Source of the DNA: Microcaldota archaeon
Lineage (GTDB): Archaea > Micrarchaeota > Micrarchaeia > Micrarchaeales > Micrarchaeaceae
DNA: 39,309 bases
Direction of reading: 5' to 3'
Assembly: GCA_028866775.1 (NCBI GenBank)
Contig: JAGWHK010000005.1
Span: 1-39,309 of the forward strand
Below the pieces are notes generated by a model, which was given only the letters and a program-made list of their open reading frames with translations, was not told the DNA's origin and did no database searches. The position numbers and the translations under genes are program-made. Below, piece by piece: positions 15,114-23,022 of this stretch; the stretch's first letter is position 1; each line of letters starts with the position of its first letter.

Positions 15114-15875
15114 TCACTTGCTGTCCTTCTTCTTTATTACCGCTATGTCCTCGAGGTTTATCTCCTCGTTTCTCGGCTGCTGGCGCGGCCTGTCCTCCCT
15201 CTCCCTCTGGTGGGGCTTGTGCTCCGGCTGCACCCTCTTCGTTATGCCGAGCTTCTTCCTGAGATCGGTGTACATAAGGTCGAGCTTCGAGTCTATCTCT
15301 ACTATCTTGGGCTCCAGCTCCGCCAGTTTTGCCTTGCACTCCACTATGTCGCCCTTCACCAGGCCCAGCTTTCTATCCATCCTCACGCTAGCAGATAGTG
15401 CTGTCAGTTCCTGGTTTATCGAGCTTATCTCACGTATCATCTCCTTCTCCTTGGAGAGCGAGCTTGCCTCGGTCGATATCTTGAACTCCAGCCTGTTCTT
15501 CAGCCTCCTAAGATAACTGTAGCGCTTCGCACCCTCCCCGTCCTTGTCCTTCTCCTTGTTCATGCTTACTAGCTTCTCGAGCGCGGCGCCCTCCTCCTCC
15601 TTGTACCCGAGCCTGCGCCTCGCCTCCTTTATCCTTACGATTATCTTGGACCTCTCCTTCCTGAGGGTGTCGATCTCGTCCTTTATCTTGGCCGCCTCAG
15701 GACTCTGTGAGCTCTTTATCAGGTCATTTAGGGACGGCCTGTCTGCGACCGCGGATTGCTGGCGCGGCCTCTCTGGCTGGACCCTCTTCTGGGGTTCGTG
15801 CGGTGGTTGCGCAGCAACAGAATTAGTTTTCTCCTCAGTTGCGCCTTTCGCCTCTGCTTCCGTTCCGTTTTTCAG
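15114..15875 (-). CDS. Charged coiled-coil protein, probable CTG start
   Basis: The only ATG in this frame is at 15563 (149 residues), but the frame stays open upstream to a TAA at 15884-15886 and codes for sequence of the same composition. A CTG at 15875, preceded by AAGGGGATT, would give 253 residues starting LKNGTEAEAK and leaves 20 bases after the glycosyltransferase stop. The protein has a Pro/Gln-rich N-terminal region, a long coiled coil (about 70-210) and a basic tail. The KRVQPE and RPRQQ motifs of the N-terminal part recur in the tail (KRVQPEHKP, DRPRQQPRN). No known family recognised. The start codon call is inference. Confidence 0.6.
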   Translation of the reverse strand: MKNGTEAEAKGATEEKTNSVAAQPPHEPQKRVQPERPRQQSAVADRPSLNDLIKSSQSPEAAKIKDEIDTLRKERSKIIVRIKEARRRLGYKEEEGAALEKLVSMNKEKDKDGEGAKRYSYLRRLKNRLEFKISTEASSLSKEKEMIREISSINQELTALSASVRMDRKLGLVKGDIVECKAKLAELEPKIVEIDSKLDLMYTDLRKKLGITKRVQPEHKPHQREREDRPRQQPRNEEINLEDIAVIKKKDSK

Positions 15876-15895
15876 TGAATCCCCTTAAGTAAGAG

Positions 15896-17056
15896 TTAGT
15901 TATCAAGTATTTTCTTATATGCATCTAAAAGCCTGTCGGTTGTGTTTTCCACCGAGTATTGCTTAGCTGTATTTGACATATCCTTATAAGAGGAGGTGTT
16001 ATTTATAACCTTCCTTATTTTGCGTGCACAGTCGTAATGGTCATCCGCCCTGAACTTTTCGCCGTTCATTCCGTTCACGATCAGCTCCTTAAGGGCGAGA
16101 TAATCGGCCCCTATGACCGGCTTCCCGCAAGCCATCGCCTCGAGCGATGCTATACCCTGGGTCTCGAACTTTGAGGGCATGCAGCACGCATCGGCAGCGG
16201 CGTAATACCGGGGAAGTTCCTTGTTGGCCACAAAGCCCACGAAGGTGAACCGATGGCCCTGGCCGGTCTTCCAGACCAGGGATTTGTAGTGCTCGAGCGC
16301 GGGCCCTGCCCCCACTATCATGAACTTGACCCTTTCCTCCTTTATCAGGCGGGCCGCCATTATCATCGTCTCCAGGTGCTTCTCCTTGCTGACCCTGCCA
16401 ACATATGCTATCACCCTGTCCCTGTCCTTGAAGCCTAACCTTTCCCTTATTTGATTTCCGTCGACCTTTGTGTTGAAGAGTTCCAGGTCGACGCTGTTAG
16501 GCACCACGTCTGCCTCTTTTATGCCATTTCTCAATAATAGGTTCCTTATCGTCCTGCTGGGCGCTATGACCTCGTCGCAGCTGTTGTAGTATGTCCTCGC
16601 ATAGTTCCAGGAGTACTTCATCACGAAGCGCCTGAGGTATTTGTTGTCGAACGTATACTCCCTTATCGCAGAGGGGTCCATGAACATCGTATGGAAGGTC
16701 GAGGCGAGCGGCGTCCTGTTTATCTTGGCCCTCACGAGGCCCTGGGCACCAATCATGAAGGGCGTCTGGGTGTGTATGAGGTCGAACTTCATCCTCATCA
16801 CGTCAAGCGATGGGTAGAAGGGGAAGAAGGCTAGGCTGTACTGCGGGTATTTCTTGAACTTCGTGCCCCTGATTATGTGAATGTTCTTGTAGCCTTTGAT
16901 CAGATCCTTGCTCTTGGAGTTCCCCCCTGCGAAGATGTGGACCTCGTGGCCCCTGCGCTGCAGCTCCTTCCTGAAGTTGAGTATTGATACCACCACTCCG
17001 TCAACTGCGGGTAGGAACGTATCGGTATAGAAGGCGATCTTTAGGGATCCGGCCAT
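15896..17056 (-). CDS. GT4-family glycosyltransferase
   Basis: A 386-residue GT-B enzyme of family GT4. The N-terminal domain starts IAFYTDTFLPAVDGVVVS with the Gly-rich acceptor loop, followed by FDLIHTQTPFMIG; the C-terminal domain starts VIAYVGRVSKEKHLETMI and includes VGAGP, FVGFV and the donor-binding E-x7-E segment ETQGIASLEAMACGKPVIG. Members with this N-terminus often transfer hexoses to diacylglycerol-like or polyprenyl lipids, so a glycolipid role is plausible in an archaeal membrane. A TATA-like box sits at 17078-17085, overlapping the uL15 stop, so it probably has its own leaderless transcript even though it follows uL15 in the same direction. Confidence 0.9.
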   Translation of the reverse strand: MAGSLKIAFYTDTFLPAVDGVVVSILNFRKELQRRGHEVHIFAGGNSKSKDLIKGYKNIHIIRGTKFKKYPQYSLAFFPFYPSLDVMRMKFDLIHTQTPFMIGAQGLVRAKINRTPLASTFHTMFMDPSAIREYTFDNKYLRRFVMKYSWNYARTYYNSCDEVIAPSRTIRNLLLRNGIKEADVVPNSVDLELFNTKVDGNQIRERLGFKDRDRVIAYVGRVSKEKHLETMIMAARLIKEERVKFMIVGAGPALEHYKSLVWKTGQGHRFTFVGFVANKELPRYYAAADACCMPSKFETQGIASLEAMACGKPVIGADYLALKELIVNGMNGEKFRADDHYDCARKIRKVINNTSSYKDMSNTAKQYSVENTTDRLLDAYKKILDN

Positions 17057-17077
17057 GTGTTGCCTTGGATTTACAGG

Positions 17078-17085
17078 TTTATATC
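17078..17085 (-). promoter_or_regulatory. TATA-like box built into the uL15 stop codon
   Basis: uL15 ends AAG ATA TAA on the minus strand, and GATATAAA lies about 26 bases before the ATG of the GT4 gene at 17056. This is the same arrangement as at the end of truD. Confidence 0.55.
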
Positions 17086-17483
17086 TTTACTGCCTCCCCG
17101 CCGGCGCTTTTTATCTTCTCTTCAGCGGCCTTGGAGAACCTTGCCGCCTTTATGGTTGCCTTGGCAGATAGGGTGCCGTTGCTGAGCACCTTGTACTCCC
17201 CGAGCTCGATTACCCTCTCGTCCTTCCTTGAGAGCAGCCTTTCGACCTCCCTCAATGATATGCTCTTGAGCTTCCTCTGGTTCCATGGGGTGAATCCCAC
17301 CTTCCTGATCAGCTCGGGCTCGTAAGCGGTCACATAGGTGAAGTTGTGCTTTGACCCGGTTCCTAGGCCCCTTCCGGCAAGTCCCCTGCTGCCCTGCTTG
17401 CCCCTGGCATTCTTTATGTTTCCCACGCCCCACCTTCTGGAGCCGTAGTACTTCCTGTTCCTCTTCTCCCTTCTGACTACCAT
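17079..17483 (-). CDS. rpl15: Ribosomal protein uL15
   Basis: A 134-residue large-subunit protein of the uL15 family. The N-terminal extension is basic and Gly/Arg-rich (RREKRNRKYYGSRRWGVGNI and KQGSRGLAGRGLGTGSKHNF), which threads through the 23S rRNA in known structures, while the C-terminal globular part ends with the G-x-L-x-x-x-A-x-I-x-A-x-x-F-x-x-x-A-x-E-K-I-x-x-x-GG pattern. Its ATG overlaps the uL30 stop by one base (TAATG). In many archaea secY follows uL15; here a glycosyltransferase with its own promoter follows, so the usual spc-operon order is broken. Confidence 0.95.
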   Translation of the reverse strand: MVVRREKRNRKYYGSRRWGVGNIKNARGKQGSRGLAGRGLGTGSKHNFTYVTAYEPELIRKVGFTPWNQRKLKSISLREVERLLSRKDERVIELGEYKVLSNGTLSAKATIKAARFSKAAEEKIKSAGGEAVKI

Positions 17484-17902
17484 TATATCATTCTCCCTAT
17501 CAGGTTGTTTATGTCAGTGCCCCTGTAGCCAAGGTCACCCCCGTTCTTGGCCGAGAGCTTGGTGCTCTTGAAGCCGTGCCTCGGGGGGTGCAGCCTGAAG
17601 GGCATAAGCTCCTTCATCTTTGCCTGGTCGATCTTGCCGGCCAAGACCTCCTTGGGGTTCATCGAGGCTGCATACTTGCCTAGAAGCTTTGCAAGCGTAG
17701 GCTCGTTTATCTCCCCGTATGCGACGTAGTTCTCGACCTTGTGTATCATGCCGTGCAGCGATGGTGTCTGCTTTATTAGGGCGCAGTTGTTCACCCTCTT
17801 GAGGTGAAGCCTGTTGAGCGTCTCAGTTATGTCGGACCTCACGTTAACGCGCCCCCTTATGCGGACTACTGCCACTAAAGTATCATTCTTTGCTTCGGCC
17901 AT
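17483..17902 (-). CDS. rpl30: Ribosomal protein uL30, archaeal form
   Basis: A 139-residue uL30 of the archaeal/eukaryotic type, longer than the bacterial 60-residue form. The shared core is at the start: VAVVRIRGRVNVRSDITETLNRLHLKRVNNCAL, which forms the ferredoxin-like domain that contacts 5S/23S rRNA. The archaeal extension includes the Y-A-A-S-M-N and FRLHPPRHGFKSTK segments, the latter close to the family signature. It begins a short operon with uL15. Likely promoter boxes (CCTATAATC at about 17931-17940 and TATATATT at about 17947-17955) lie in the gap to the divergent membrane-protein gene. Confidence 0.95.
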   Translation of the reverse strand: MAEAKNDTLVAVVRIRGRVNVRSDITETLNRLHLKRVNNCALIKQTPSLHGMIHKVENYVAYGEINEPTLAKLLGKYAASMNPKEVLAGKIDQAKMKELMPFRLHPPRHGFKSTKLSAKNGGDLGYRGTDINNLIGRMI

Positions 17903-18002
17903 AAAAACACGACTTCTGTTGAAGCAATATGATTATAGGGCGCAGCTATATATTCCTTGCTGTAAGGCCCAGAAGGGCACCCCTGGCCCGGCATACACTA
18001 GA

Positions 18003-18010
18003 TTATAAAA
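18003..18010 (+). promoter_or_regulatory. TATA-like box for the DUF4870-like pair
   Basis: TTATAAAA about 36 bases before the ATG at 18042, followed by GTGAGGT just before the start codon, which is a good Shine-Dalgarno match. This gene therefore seems to use a short leader with a ribosome site, unlike most neighbours. Confidence 0.5.
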
Positions 18011-18041
18011 ACTTTGGCTTTGATTCAATTAAAGTGAGGTT

Positions 18042-18365
18042 ATGGCAACAACTAATGCCGCGGCCGCGAAGACGGCCTCGGGTGGGCAGCTAATCTACCT
18101 GATCACGTACTTGCTGACCTGGCTAACTGGGATAATCGTGTTCGTGACAGAGGGGCAGAAGAACAAGAGGGCCAAGTTCCATGCGATACAGGCAATTCTG
18201 CTTGGTGTGGTCATATTCATCCTTGCATGGATACCGTTCGTCGGGTGGCTCATAGGCGTGCTGCTCTGGCTGTATGGACTTTACATAGGCTACCAGGCCG
18301 GTTACCAGGGCAAGGACATAGAGTTCCCTGTGATAGGCGGATTTGCCAAGAGCTCTTCGGCCTGA
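18042..18365 (+). CDS. DUF4870/Tic20-like membrane protein, copy 1
   Basis: A 107-residue membrane protein with three hydrophobic helices at about 18-35, 50-66 and 68-87. The loop TEGQKNKRAKFHAIQAILLG between helices 1 and 2 is the family hallmark: a K-x-x-R/F-H-A-x-Q cluster facing the inside. This fits the DUF4870 (Tic20-like) group of small integral proteins, whose job is not firmly known. The first 15 residues are Ala/Thr-rich. The next gene, 19 bases on, is a clear paralogue, so the two arose by tandem duplication and are probably co-translated. Confidence 0.8.
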   Translation: MATTNAAAAKTASGGQLIYLITYLLTWLTGIIVFVTEGQKNKRAKFHAIQAILLGVVIFILAWIPFVGWLIGVLLWLYGLYIGYQAGYQGKDIEFPVIGGFAKSSSA

Positions 18366-18384
18366 TAGGCTGAGTGGAGAAGCG

Positions 18385-18708
18385 ATGCCCAAGACACCTT
18401 CAGACGTTCCGCATCCGGAGAAAGATGAAAGGATAGTCTACCTGTTCACCTACCTGCTGCTCTGGATCTCTGGCTTACTGGTGTTCCTGACAGAGGCCAA
18501 GAAGAACAAGCGCATCAAGTACCACGCAGTGCAGGCGACTATACTGGGCGTGATCGTATTCGTGCTGGTGATCGCGCCGCTCCCGTTGGTTCCGTTGCTT
18601 GGCTTCCTTCTCTGGATATATGGGATGTACGTTGCCTTCATGGCCTATGAGGGCAGGGACATAAGCATGCCAGTGATAGGCCAGTATGCAGAGCAGTACT
18701 CCAAGTAG
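18385..18708 (+). CDS. DUF4870/Tic20-like membrane protein, copy 2
   Basis: A 107-residue paralogue of the preceding gene, with the same three helices and the same loop (TEAKKNKRIKYHAVQATILG against TEGQKNKRAKFHAIQAILLG), and a matching tail (EGRDISMPVIGQ against QGKDIEFPVIGG). The N-terminus differs: it is polar and acidic (PKTPSDVPHPEKDE) instead of Ala-rich. I chose the ATG at 18385, which follows GGAGAAGC, over an upstream ATG at 18343 that lies inside copy 1. Its stop codon touches the convergent pyrD stop with no bases between. Confidence 0.8.
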   Translation: MPKTPSDVPHPEKDERIVYLFTYLLLWISGLLVFLTEAKKNKRIKYHAVQATILGVIVFVLVIAPLPLVPLLGFLLWIYGMYVAFMAYEGRDISMPVIGQYAEQYSK

Positions 18709-19941
18709 TCATCTGCCACTGCGGCTTTTAGCCTCATCAGCCACTTCCTTCTGCAGTTGCTCCAATGTGATATGCTCGGCCTCAAGCCTCTTGGATACAC
18801 CATCCATGATCTTGCGCAGCAGGCCGACACCGAAATAGGTGTATGGGGTGTATCCTTCAAGGACGTTTGCCCCTGCCCTGAAGCTGAAATAGGCGTCGTC
18901 GGGCGTGAATATTCCACCCGTCGCGACGATCACAGAGCCTGGAAAGGACTCTCTTATGTCGCTCACGCTCCTCAGCCTGTAGGTCTTGAGGAATGAGCCG
19001 CTCCTTCCTGCGCTCTGATAGCCCCACGATGCCTTGATCGAATCTGGTAGATCCTCCTTCGCCACCAGTTTGGTGTTGGTGGTTACGACTCCATGTCCCC
19101 TTCCTACCATGAATGCTTCAACTAGTGAGAGCGCCCTGATAGTGTCGTCTGCTTCATACGGCCCGATCTTGACCAGCCTGAGCTTCCCGGGAGCCATCTC
19201 GGCCATCAGCTTCGATGTCTCGTAGAATACCTTTGGCTCCCTTAGCAGCTTCAGCGCGGCCGTGTTGGGGGAGAAGGGGTTCCATACAAACCCATCCACG
19301 TAGTTGTTAAGTATGAGCATAAGGTTCTTCATCTCCTCCATCGCAACCCCAACCGCATTGTTCTCGGAGAGCGGAAGGCCGCATATATTTGCCCACAGGA
19401 TTCCGTCCCCTCCCCTGCTCCTATACTGCAGTATGTTGTTTGCGCCGTATGTCACGCCCTTGCTTGGGAAGCCCTGGGCGTTGAAAAGATCGAGCTCCTC
19501 TTGATATGCGGCGACCCTTACCTTCGGATTCCCATCCCTGGGGGGAATTATGAATGTGCCATTCTCCTGTATCGGGAATATGCTGCTTAGCGCCTCAACG
19601 GCGTCTGCGTTTTTGTCGAGCCCGGCAGCCGTGCCGAAGGGTGCCAGCCTGCGACCCATGAAGTTTATCATCAGATTTTCTGGGGGCCTGAAAAACGGTG
19701 CGGAGAGGACCCTTATCGCCCTTCCATGCCTTTTTAGGTTATCAAGCATCAGCTCATGCACTGTTTCAGGGTCATTCCTGCAGAGGTCATATAGCATTGG
19801 CCTTGTCTTTGTGTGAAAATATAGAGGGTCGATCGCGCCCCTCATTAGGGCCAGGCGGTGCCCCATCCCAAGCTTGGGGAGGGTCTGCCCGTTCTGTTTC
19901 TGCTGAGGGTTCCTCTCTTCTAGTTCGGCGATTCCTAGCAT
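18709..19941 (-). CDS. pyrD: Dihydroorotate dehydrogenase-like, class 2
   Basis: A 410-residue FMN enzyme of pyrimidine synthesis that oxidises dihydroorotate to orotate; class 2 enzymes pass electrons to quinones at the membrane. Class 2 features are the N-terminal extension, LAPFGTAAGLDKNADAV (substrate/FMN loop), GFPSKGVTYGANNI, NPFSPNTAA with the catalytic-base Ser position before PNT kept, TTNTKL, SGSFLKTYRL and VATGGIFTPDDA (phosphate site). The FMN-region spacing is normal, but similarity to textbook enzymes is moderate. The gene begins four bases after the dihydroorotase stop and is the second gene of a pyrC-pyrD operon. Confidence 0.85.
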   Translation of the reverse strand: MLGIAELEERNPQQKQNGQTLPKLGMGHRLALMRGAIDPLYFHTKTRPMLYDLCRNDPETVHELMLDNLKRHGRAIRVLSAPFFRPPENLMINFMGRRLAPFGTAAGLDKNADAVEALSSIFPIQENGTFIIPPRDGNPKVRVAAYQEELDLFNAQGFPSKGVTYGANNILQYRSRGGDGILWANICGLPLSENNAVGVAMEEMKNLMLILNNYVDGFVWNPFSPNTAALKLLREPKVFYETSKLMAEMAPGKLRLVKIGPYEADDTIRALSLVEAFMVGRGHGVVTTNTKLVAKEDLPDSIKASWGYQSAGRSGSFLKTYRLRSVSDIRESFPGSVIVATGGIFTPDDAYFSFRAGANVLEGYTPYTYFGVGLLRKIMDGVSKRLEAEHITLEQLQKEVADEAKSRSGR

Positions 19942-19945
19942 TCGA

Positions 19946-20968
19946 TCACTCTACTATCTTGGTGAATATGCGCTTTACGTTGTCATAGGTGAGGGCCTTC
20001 ACATGATCCGGAGTGAAGTTGTAGGCCTCTACCAGGCTGTCAAGGAAGTCCCTATATCCAGCAAGGCTTGGTATGCCGGAGGCGTATGTCTCCTTGGGCT
20101 TTCCTTCCTTGTAGGTTTTGTTCTCCGGTTCGTGCGGAGCGAAGTCAGTTTCTATTATGTCTATCTTCTCGAACCTGAGCAGCGCCCTCATCTCGCGCAT
20201 CATCTCTGGTGATCTTATCGGGGGATTCACCTTCAACCTTACGGCATCCGGTGTGAGCATGTCATCCGTGCTATACAGGAAGTGATGGGGAGTCAGGCAG
20301 CAGCTTATTCTTATCTTGCCCCTCTTCTTGGCCTCATTGACCAGATATACGCTCTCTGGGACAGAGGTGTGGCATATGTGCAAATGGCCCTTGAAACCGG
20401 TCTCCTCGGCCAGCCTTATCTGGTCCCTGACGCTTTCCACCTCCGATTCGGGAGGCTTTACCCTGTTCCAGCTTGATGGCCTCTCCGGGACCCAGAGGGC
20501 ATAGTTCGACAGGCTCTCCTTCTCGCAATGGAGTGCGAGGACTCCTCTGTAGTCCTCCTGTACAAGCGTTTGGTACACTATTCTCTGGGCTCCGTACTCT
20601 ATGACCGAGATTGAGGGGTTGGTTGATTTCCCAGCATACATCTTTATTCCTGCAACCCTGCTGTTGTTTTTGGCGACATATGCGGCCTCCTTTATCTGAT
20701 TTGGGTTGCTGGTTGCACCAATGAAGAGGTAGTAGCCCTTTGTGCACCCCTCATTGTTCGCCTCGGTAAGGCGCATGTTCACTATTTCCCAGCTGATTAT
20801 AGGTGGTTTGCTGTTCGGCATGTCTATTATAGCAACAACACCTTGGCTCGCGGCAAGCGCCATTCCTGAGCTTATGGTGCACTTTTGCCTTTCCTCAAAG
20901 CCCCTGAAATGTACGTGCGGATCTATCGCCTTGTTGGTCGCATATTTTCCAACCTTGACGTTTAACAT
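19946..20968 (-). CDS. pyrC: Dihydroorotase
   Basis: A 340-residue amidohydrolase that closes carbamoyl aspartate to dihydroorotate. The zinc motif AIDPHVHFRGFEERQ (H-x-H) and an IDMPNSKPPI segment match dihydroorotases; the substrate-contact Arg and Asn lie in these two motifs. Later metal ligands are likely His in LALHCEKE, His in LHICHTS and Asp in IIETDFAPHEPENK. Upstream in-frame sequence through the divergent GTPase gene is not coding; the ATG at 20968 begins MLNVKVGKY, has a TATA-like box about 34 bases before it, and gives the normal length. pyrD follows after four bases. Confidence 0.93.
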   Translation of the reverse strand: MLNVKVGKYATNKAIDPHVHFRGFEERQKCTISSGMALAASQGVVAIIDMPNSKPPIISWEIVNMRLTEANNEGCTKGYYLFIGATSNPNQIKEAAYVAKNNSRVAGIKMYAGKSTNPSISVIEYGAQRIVYQTLVQEDYRGVLALHCEKESLSNYALWVPERPSSWNRVKPPESEVESVRDQIRLAEETGFKGHLHICHTSVPESVYLVNEAKKRGKIRISCCLTPHHFLYSTDDMLTPDAVRLKVNPPIRSPEMMREMRALLRFEKIDIIETDFAPHEPENKTYKEGKPKETYASGIPSLAGYRDFLDSLVEAYNFTPDHVKALTYDNVKRIFTKIVE

Positions 20969-20996
20969 GGCTACCCCGAAACTTGTGACTGTTTCC

Positions 20997-21007
20997 AAAT
21001 ATATAAG
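20997..21007. promoter_or_regulatory. TATA-like box between pyrC and the DRG gene
   Basis: AAATATATAAG reads as a TATA box on both strands. It lies about 34 bases from the pyrC ATG on the minus strand and 43 from the DRG ATG on the plus strand. It may serve one or both; a weaker plus-strand option is CATAATAC near 21018-21025. Confidence 0.45.
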
Positions 21008-21044
21008 CGTTGCCACCATAATACATTCATAGCGATGGTATAGC

Positions 21045-22166
21045 ATGGCAGAGGAGAAGAGACCAAACAAGAAAGAGGCACTTGAGGGAAAGCTCGAGGA
21101 GTACAAGAAGGAGTATGCCAAGACCAAGCACAACAAGGCCACCAATCTGCACCTTGGCATACTCAGGGCAAAGATAGCCGACGTCAAGAAGGAGATAGTA
21201 GAGGCAGGCAAGCGCCAGAAGGGGGAAGGCTTTTTTGTCAGAAAGAGGGGAGATGCAACTGTTGCATTATTGGGGTTCCCCAGTGCTGGGAAGTCGTCTT
21301 TGATAAACCTGTTGGCCAACACAAGCTCGAAGACAGCTGCCTATGCCTTCACCACCACAACGATAATACCAGGCACAATGATCTACAAGGACGCCCATAT
21401 ACAGATCTTTGACATGCCAGGCATCATAGAGGATGCCCACAAGGGGGTTGGAGGGGGCAAATCCGTTCTTGCGGCCCTAAAAACTTCGGATCTGGTCGTA
21501 TTCGTGGTTGACGTAGGCAATGTGGCGCAGTTGGACATGATAATGAGGGAGTTGGAGGCATTGCACATAAAGATAAACAGGAAGGCTCCAAGAGTGGATG
21601 TCATAGAGGTTGAGAAGAATACTGGTATAGAGATAGGGTTCAACAGGTCTGACATATCGGATGATGATGTACGGGACATACTCACCGAGCTTAGGTTCCA
21701 TAACGTCTTTGTCAGGATTGGGGACAAGCTTAGCCTCGATGAGTTGATAGAGATGGTCATGGGGAGGTCGTCCTACATGAGGGGGATAGTGGCGCTCAAC
21801 AAGATAGACACTTCATCAGATTATGAGAGGATCGCGGCCGAGATGTCAAAGAAGTGGGGCATGGAGGTGGTGTCGGTGAGTGCAAGGGATGAGGTCAACA
21901 TAGAAAAGTTGAAGGAAAGCGTTTACAGGAACCTGGGCATAATGACCGTCTACCTATCGCCTGATGGAAAGGAGAAAAATCCTCTGATACTCAAGAAGGG
22001 TGCTGACATAGGGGATGCGGCTGCGAGGCTCCACACAAAGCTTATGGACGTGACAAGATCCGCCTACGTGACAGGACCTAGCGCCAAGTTCGACAGGCAG
22101 AGGGTCGGGGTTGAGCATGAGCTCAAGGAAGGAGACAGGATAACGTTCATCAGGGGAGACAGGTAG
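21045..22166 (+). CDS. DRG-family GTPase with TGS domain
   Basis: A 373-residue translation-associated GTPase of the DRG/Rbg (Obg superfamily) type. A helical N-terminus (EEYKKEYAKTKHNKATNLHLG) is the DRG hallmark. G1 is GFPSAGKSS at 77-85, the switch I Thr run AYAFTTTTIIPG follows, G3 is DMPGIIEDAHKG, G4 is ALNKIDT, and G5 is VSVSARD. The C-terminal 75 residues (TVYLSPDGKEKN...GDRITFIRGDR) form the TGS domain. Eukaryotic and archaeal DRGs bind ribosomes. Length is normal for archaeal DRGs. Confidence 0.96.
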   Translation: MAEEKRPNKKEALEGKLEEYKKEYAKTKHNKATNLHLGILRAKIADVKKEIVEAGKRQKGEGFFVRKRGDATVALLGFPSAGKSSLINLLANTSSKTAAYAFTTTTIIPGTMIYKDAHIQIFDMPGIIEDAHKGVGGGKSVLAALKTSDLVVFVVDVGNVAQLDMIMRELEALHIKINRKAPRVDVIEVEKNTGIEIGFNRSDISDDDVRDILTELRFHNVFVRIGDKLSLDELIEMVMGRSSYMRGIVALNKIDTSSDYERIAAEMSKKWGMEVVSVSARDEVNIEKLKESVYRNLGIMTVYLSPDGKEKNPLILKKGADIGDAAARLHTKLMDVTRSAYVTGPSAKFDRQRVGVEHELKEGDRITFIRGDR

Positions 22167-22212
22167 TGCGGGTTTTTATTACTGCGATTCCATATTTATA
22201 GAAGGTTATCAG

Positions 22213-22683
22213 ATGGCGATAAAGTACTGGGAGTTTGAGGATGCCCCGCTCAAGGAGAAGCTCAAGAGCGTAAATGTCAGGGAGATCGCGCGAGTGTTCT
22301 TCGATAATGACACAGAGGCGTACAGGTTCGCATACCTACTGCTGGAAGTCAAAAAGAGAAAGGGGCTCAGGCTCAAGGACGTTGACAAGGGAATCCCGAT
22401 ATCCACGGCGAAGAGGTACCTCGACTTCGCGGTCAACATCGGAATGCTCAAGCACGAGGGCAATGTCTACATGCTCACCGACAGGTTCAGCAGGCCGTTC
22501 AAGAACATCGCCACATACGTGAAGAGCTGGATGGATACAGAGACGAACGAGGACCTTGAGATTGAGTTCCCTACTGCGAAGAGAGGCACAAGGAGGATGT
22601 CTGACGAGGCTGGACCGGCAAACGTCAATAAAACCGGAGGAAATGATATAGGTACTAATTCTGCGAATGAGAATGGTGTCTGA
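22213..22683 (+). CDS. Winged-helix protein of unknown function
   Basis: A 156-residue protein. Residues about 35-90 look like a winged helix: YRFAYLLLEVKKRKGLRLKD, then IPISTAKRYLDFAVNIGML as recognition helix and a wing at HEGNVYMLTDR. A helix then leads into an Asn/Gly/Ser-rich disordered tail (GPANVNKTGGNDIGTNSANE). It begins WEFEDAPLKEKLKS. It may bind DNA or RNA, but no named family is recognised. The glutaredoxin gene starts inside its stop codon (TGATG), so the pair is one transcription unit. Promoter boxes are the TTTTTATTAC and ATATTTATAG runs in the preceding gap. Confidence 0.7.
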   Translation: MAIKYWEFEDAPLKEKLKSVNVREIARVFFDNDTEAYRFAYLLLEVKKRKGLRLKDVDKGIPISTAKRYLDFAVNIGMLKHEGNVYMLTDRFSRPFKNIATYVKSWMDTETNEDLEIEFPTAKRGTRRMSDEAGPANVNKTGGNDIGTNSANENGV

Positions 22684-22931
22684 TGAACGAGATAACGATT
22701 TACACCAGGCCTACCTGCCCCTTCTGCAACAAGCTCAAGGGAATACTAGATTCCAGAAAGATAAAGTACAAGGATTACGACGTCACAAAGAACGAGCCTC
22801 CGCGCCATGTCGTCGATCAGGATGGCCACATACCCGTCCCGCAGGTGGAATACAATGGGAGGATAATCTACGACTACAAGGATGAGGAGACTCTGGCCAA
22901 CGAGATCGGGAAGATAATGAAGGAGTACTGA
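22683..22931 (+). CDS. Glutaredoxin-like thiol oxidoreductase
   Basis: An 82-residue thioredoxin-fold protein of the glutaredoxin group. The active site is TRPTCPFCNKLK with C12-P-F-C15, and the cis-Pro region is HIPVPQVEYNGRIIYDYKD, giving the usual glutaredoxin length. It could reduce disulfides in the cell, including ribonucleotide reductase encoded 6 kb away, but there is no direct link in the sequence. The ATG overlaps the TGA of the winged-helix gene. The tail ends in KIMKEY. Confidence 0.92.
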   Translation: MNEITIYTRPTCPFCNKLKGILDSRKIKYKDYDVTKNEPPRHVVDQDGHIPVPQVEYNGRIIYDYKDEETLANEIGKIMKEY

Positions 22932-22980
22932 TTTTGGGCAACAGGGCGTTAAATGGCCATTCAGACTCTAAGCGCCATAA

Positions 22981-22994
22981 AGATATTTATATCT
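22981..22994. promoter_or_regulatory. 14-base perfect palindrome over a TATA-like box
   Basis: AGATATTTATATCT has six-base perfect arms and contains TTTATAT. About 26 bases further is the likely transcription start for the small ORF at 23023. It could be a repressor site covering the TATA box. Confidence 0.4.
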
Positions 22995-23022
22995 GGAAAT
23001 TGAAATTATACTTGTGGGTTGA

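Noticed and set aside
15019-15339. Minus-strand frame rich in Gly/Ala/Lys
   Set aside because: Out-of-frame reading of the coiled-coil gene and its neighbour, with no motif.
20969-21322. N-terminal extension of dihydroorotase
   Set aside because: The extended frame is antisense to the start of the DRG GTPase and crosses both promoters; dihydroorotase length is normal from 20968.
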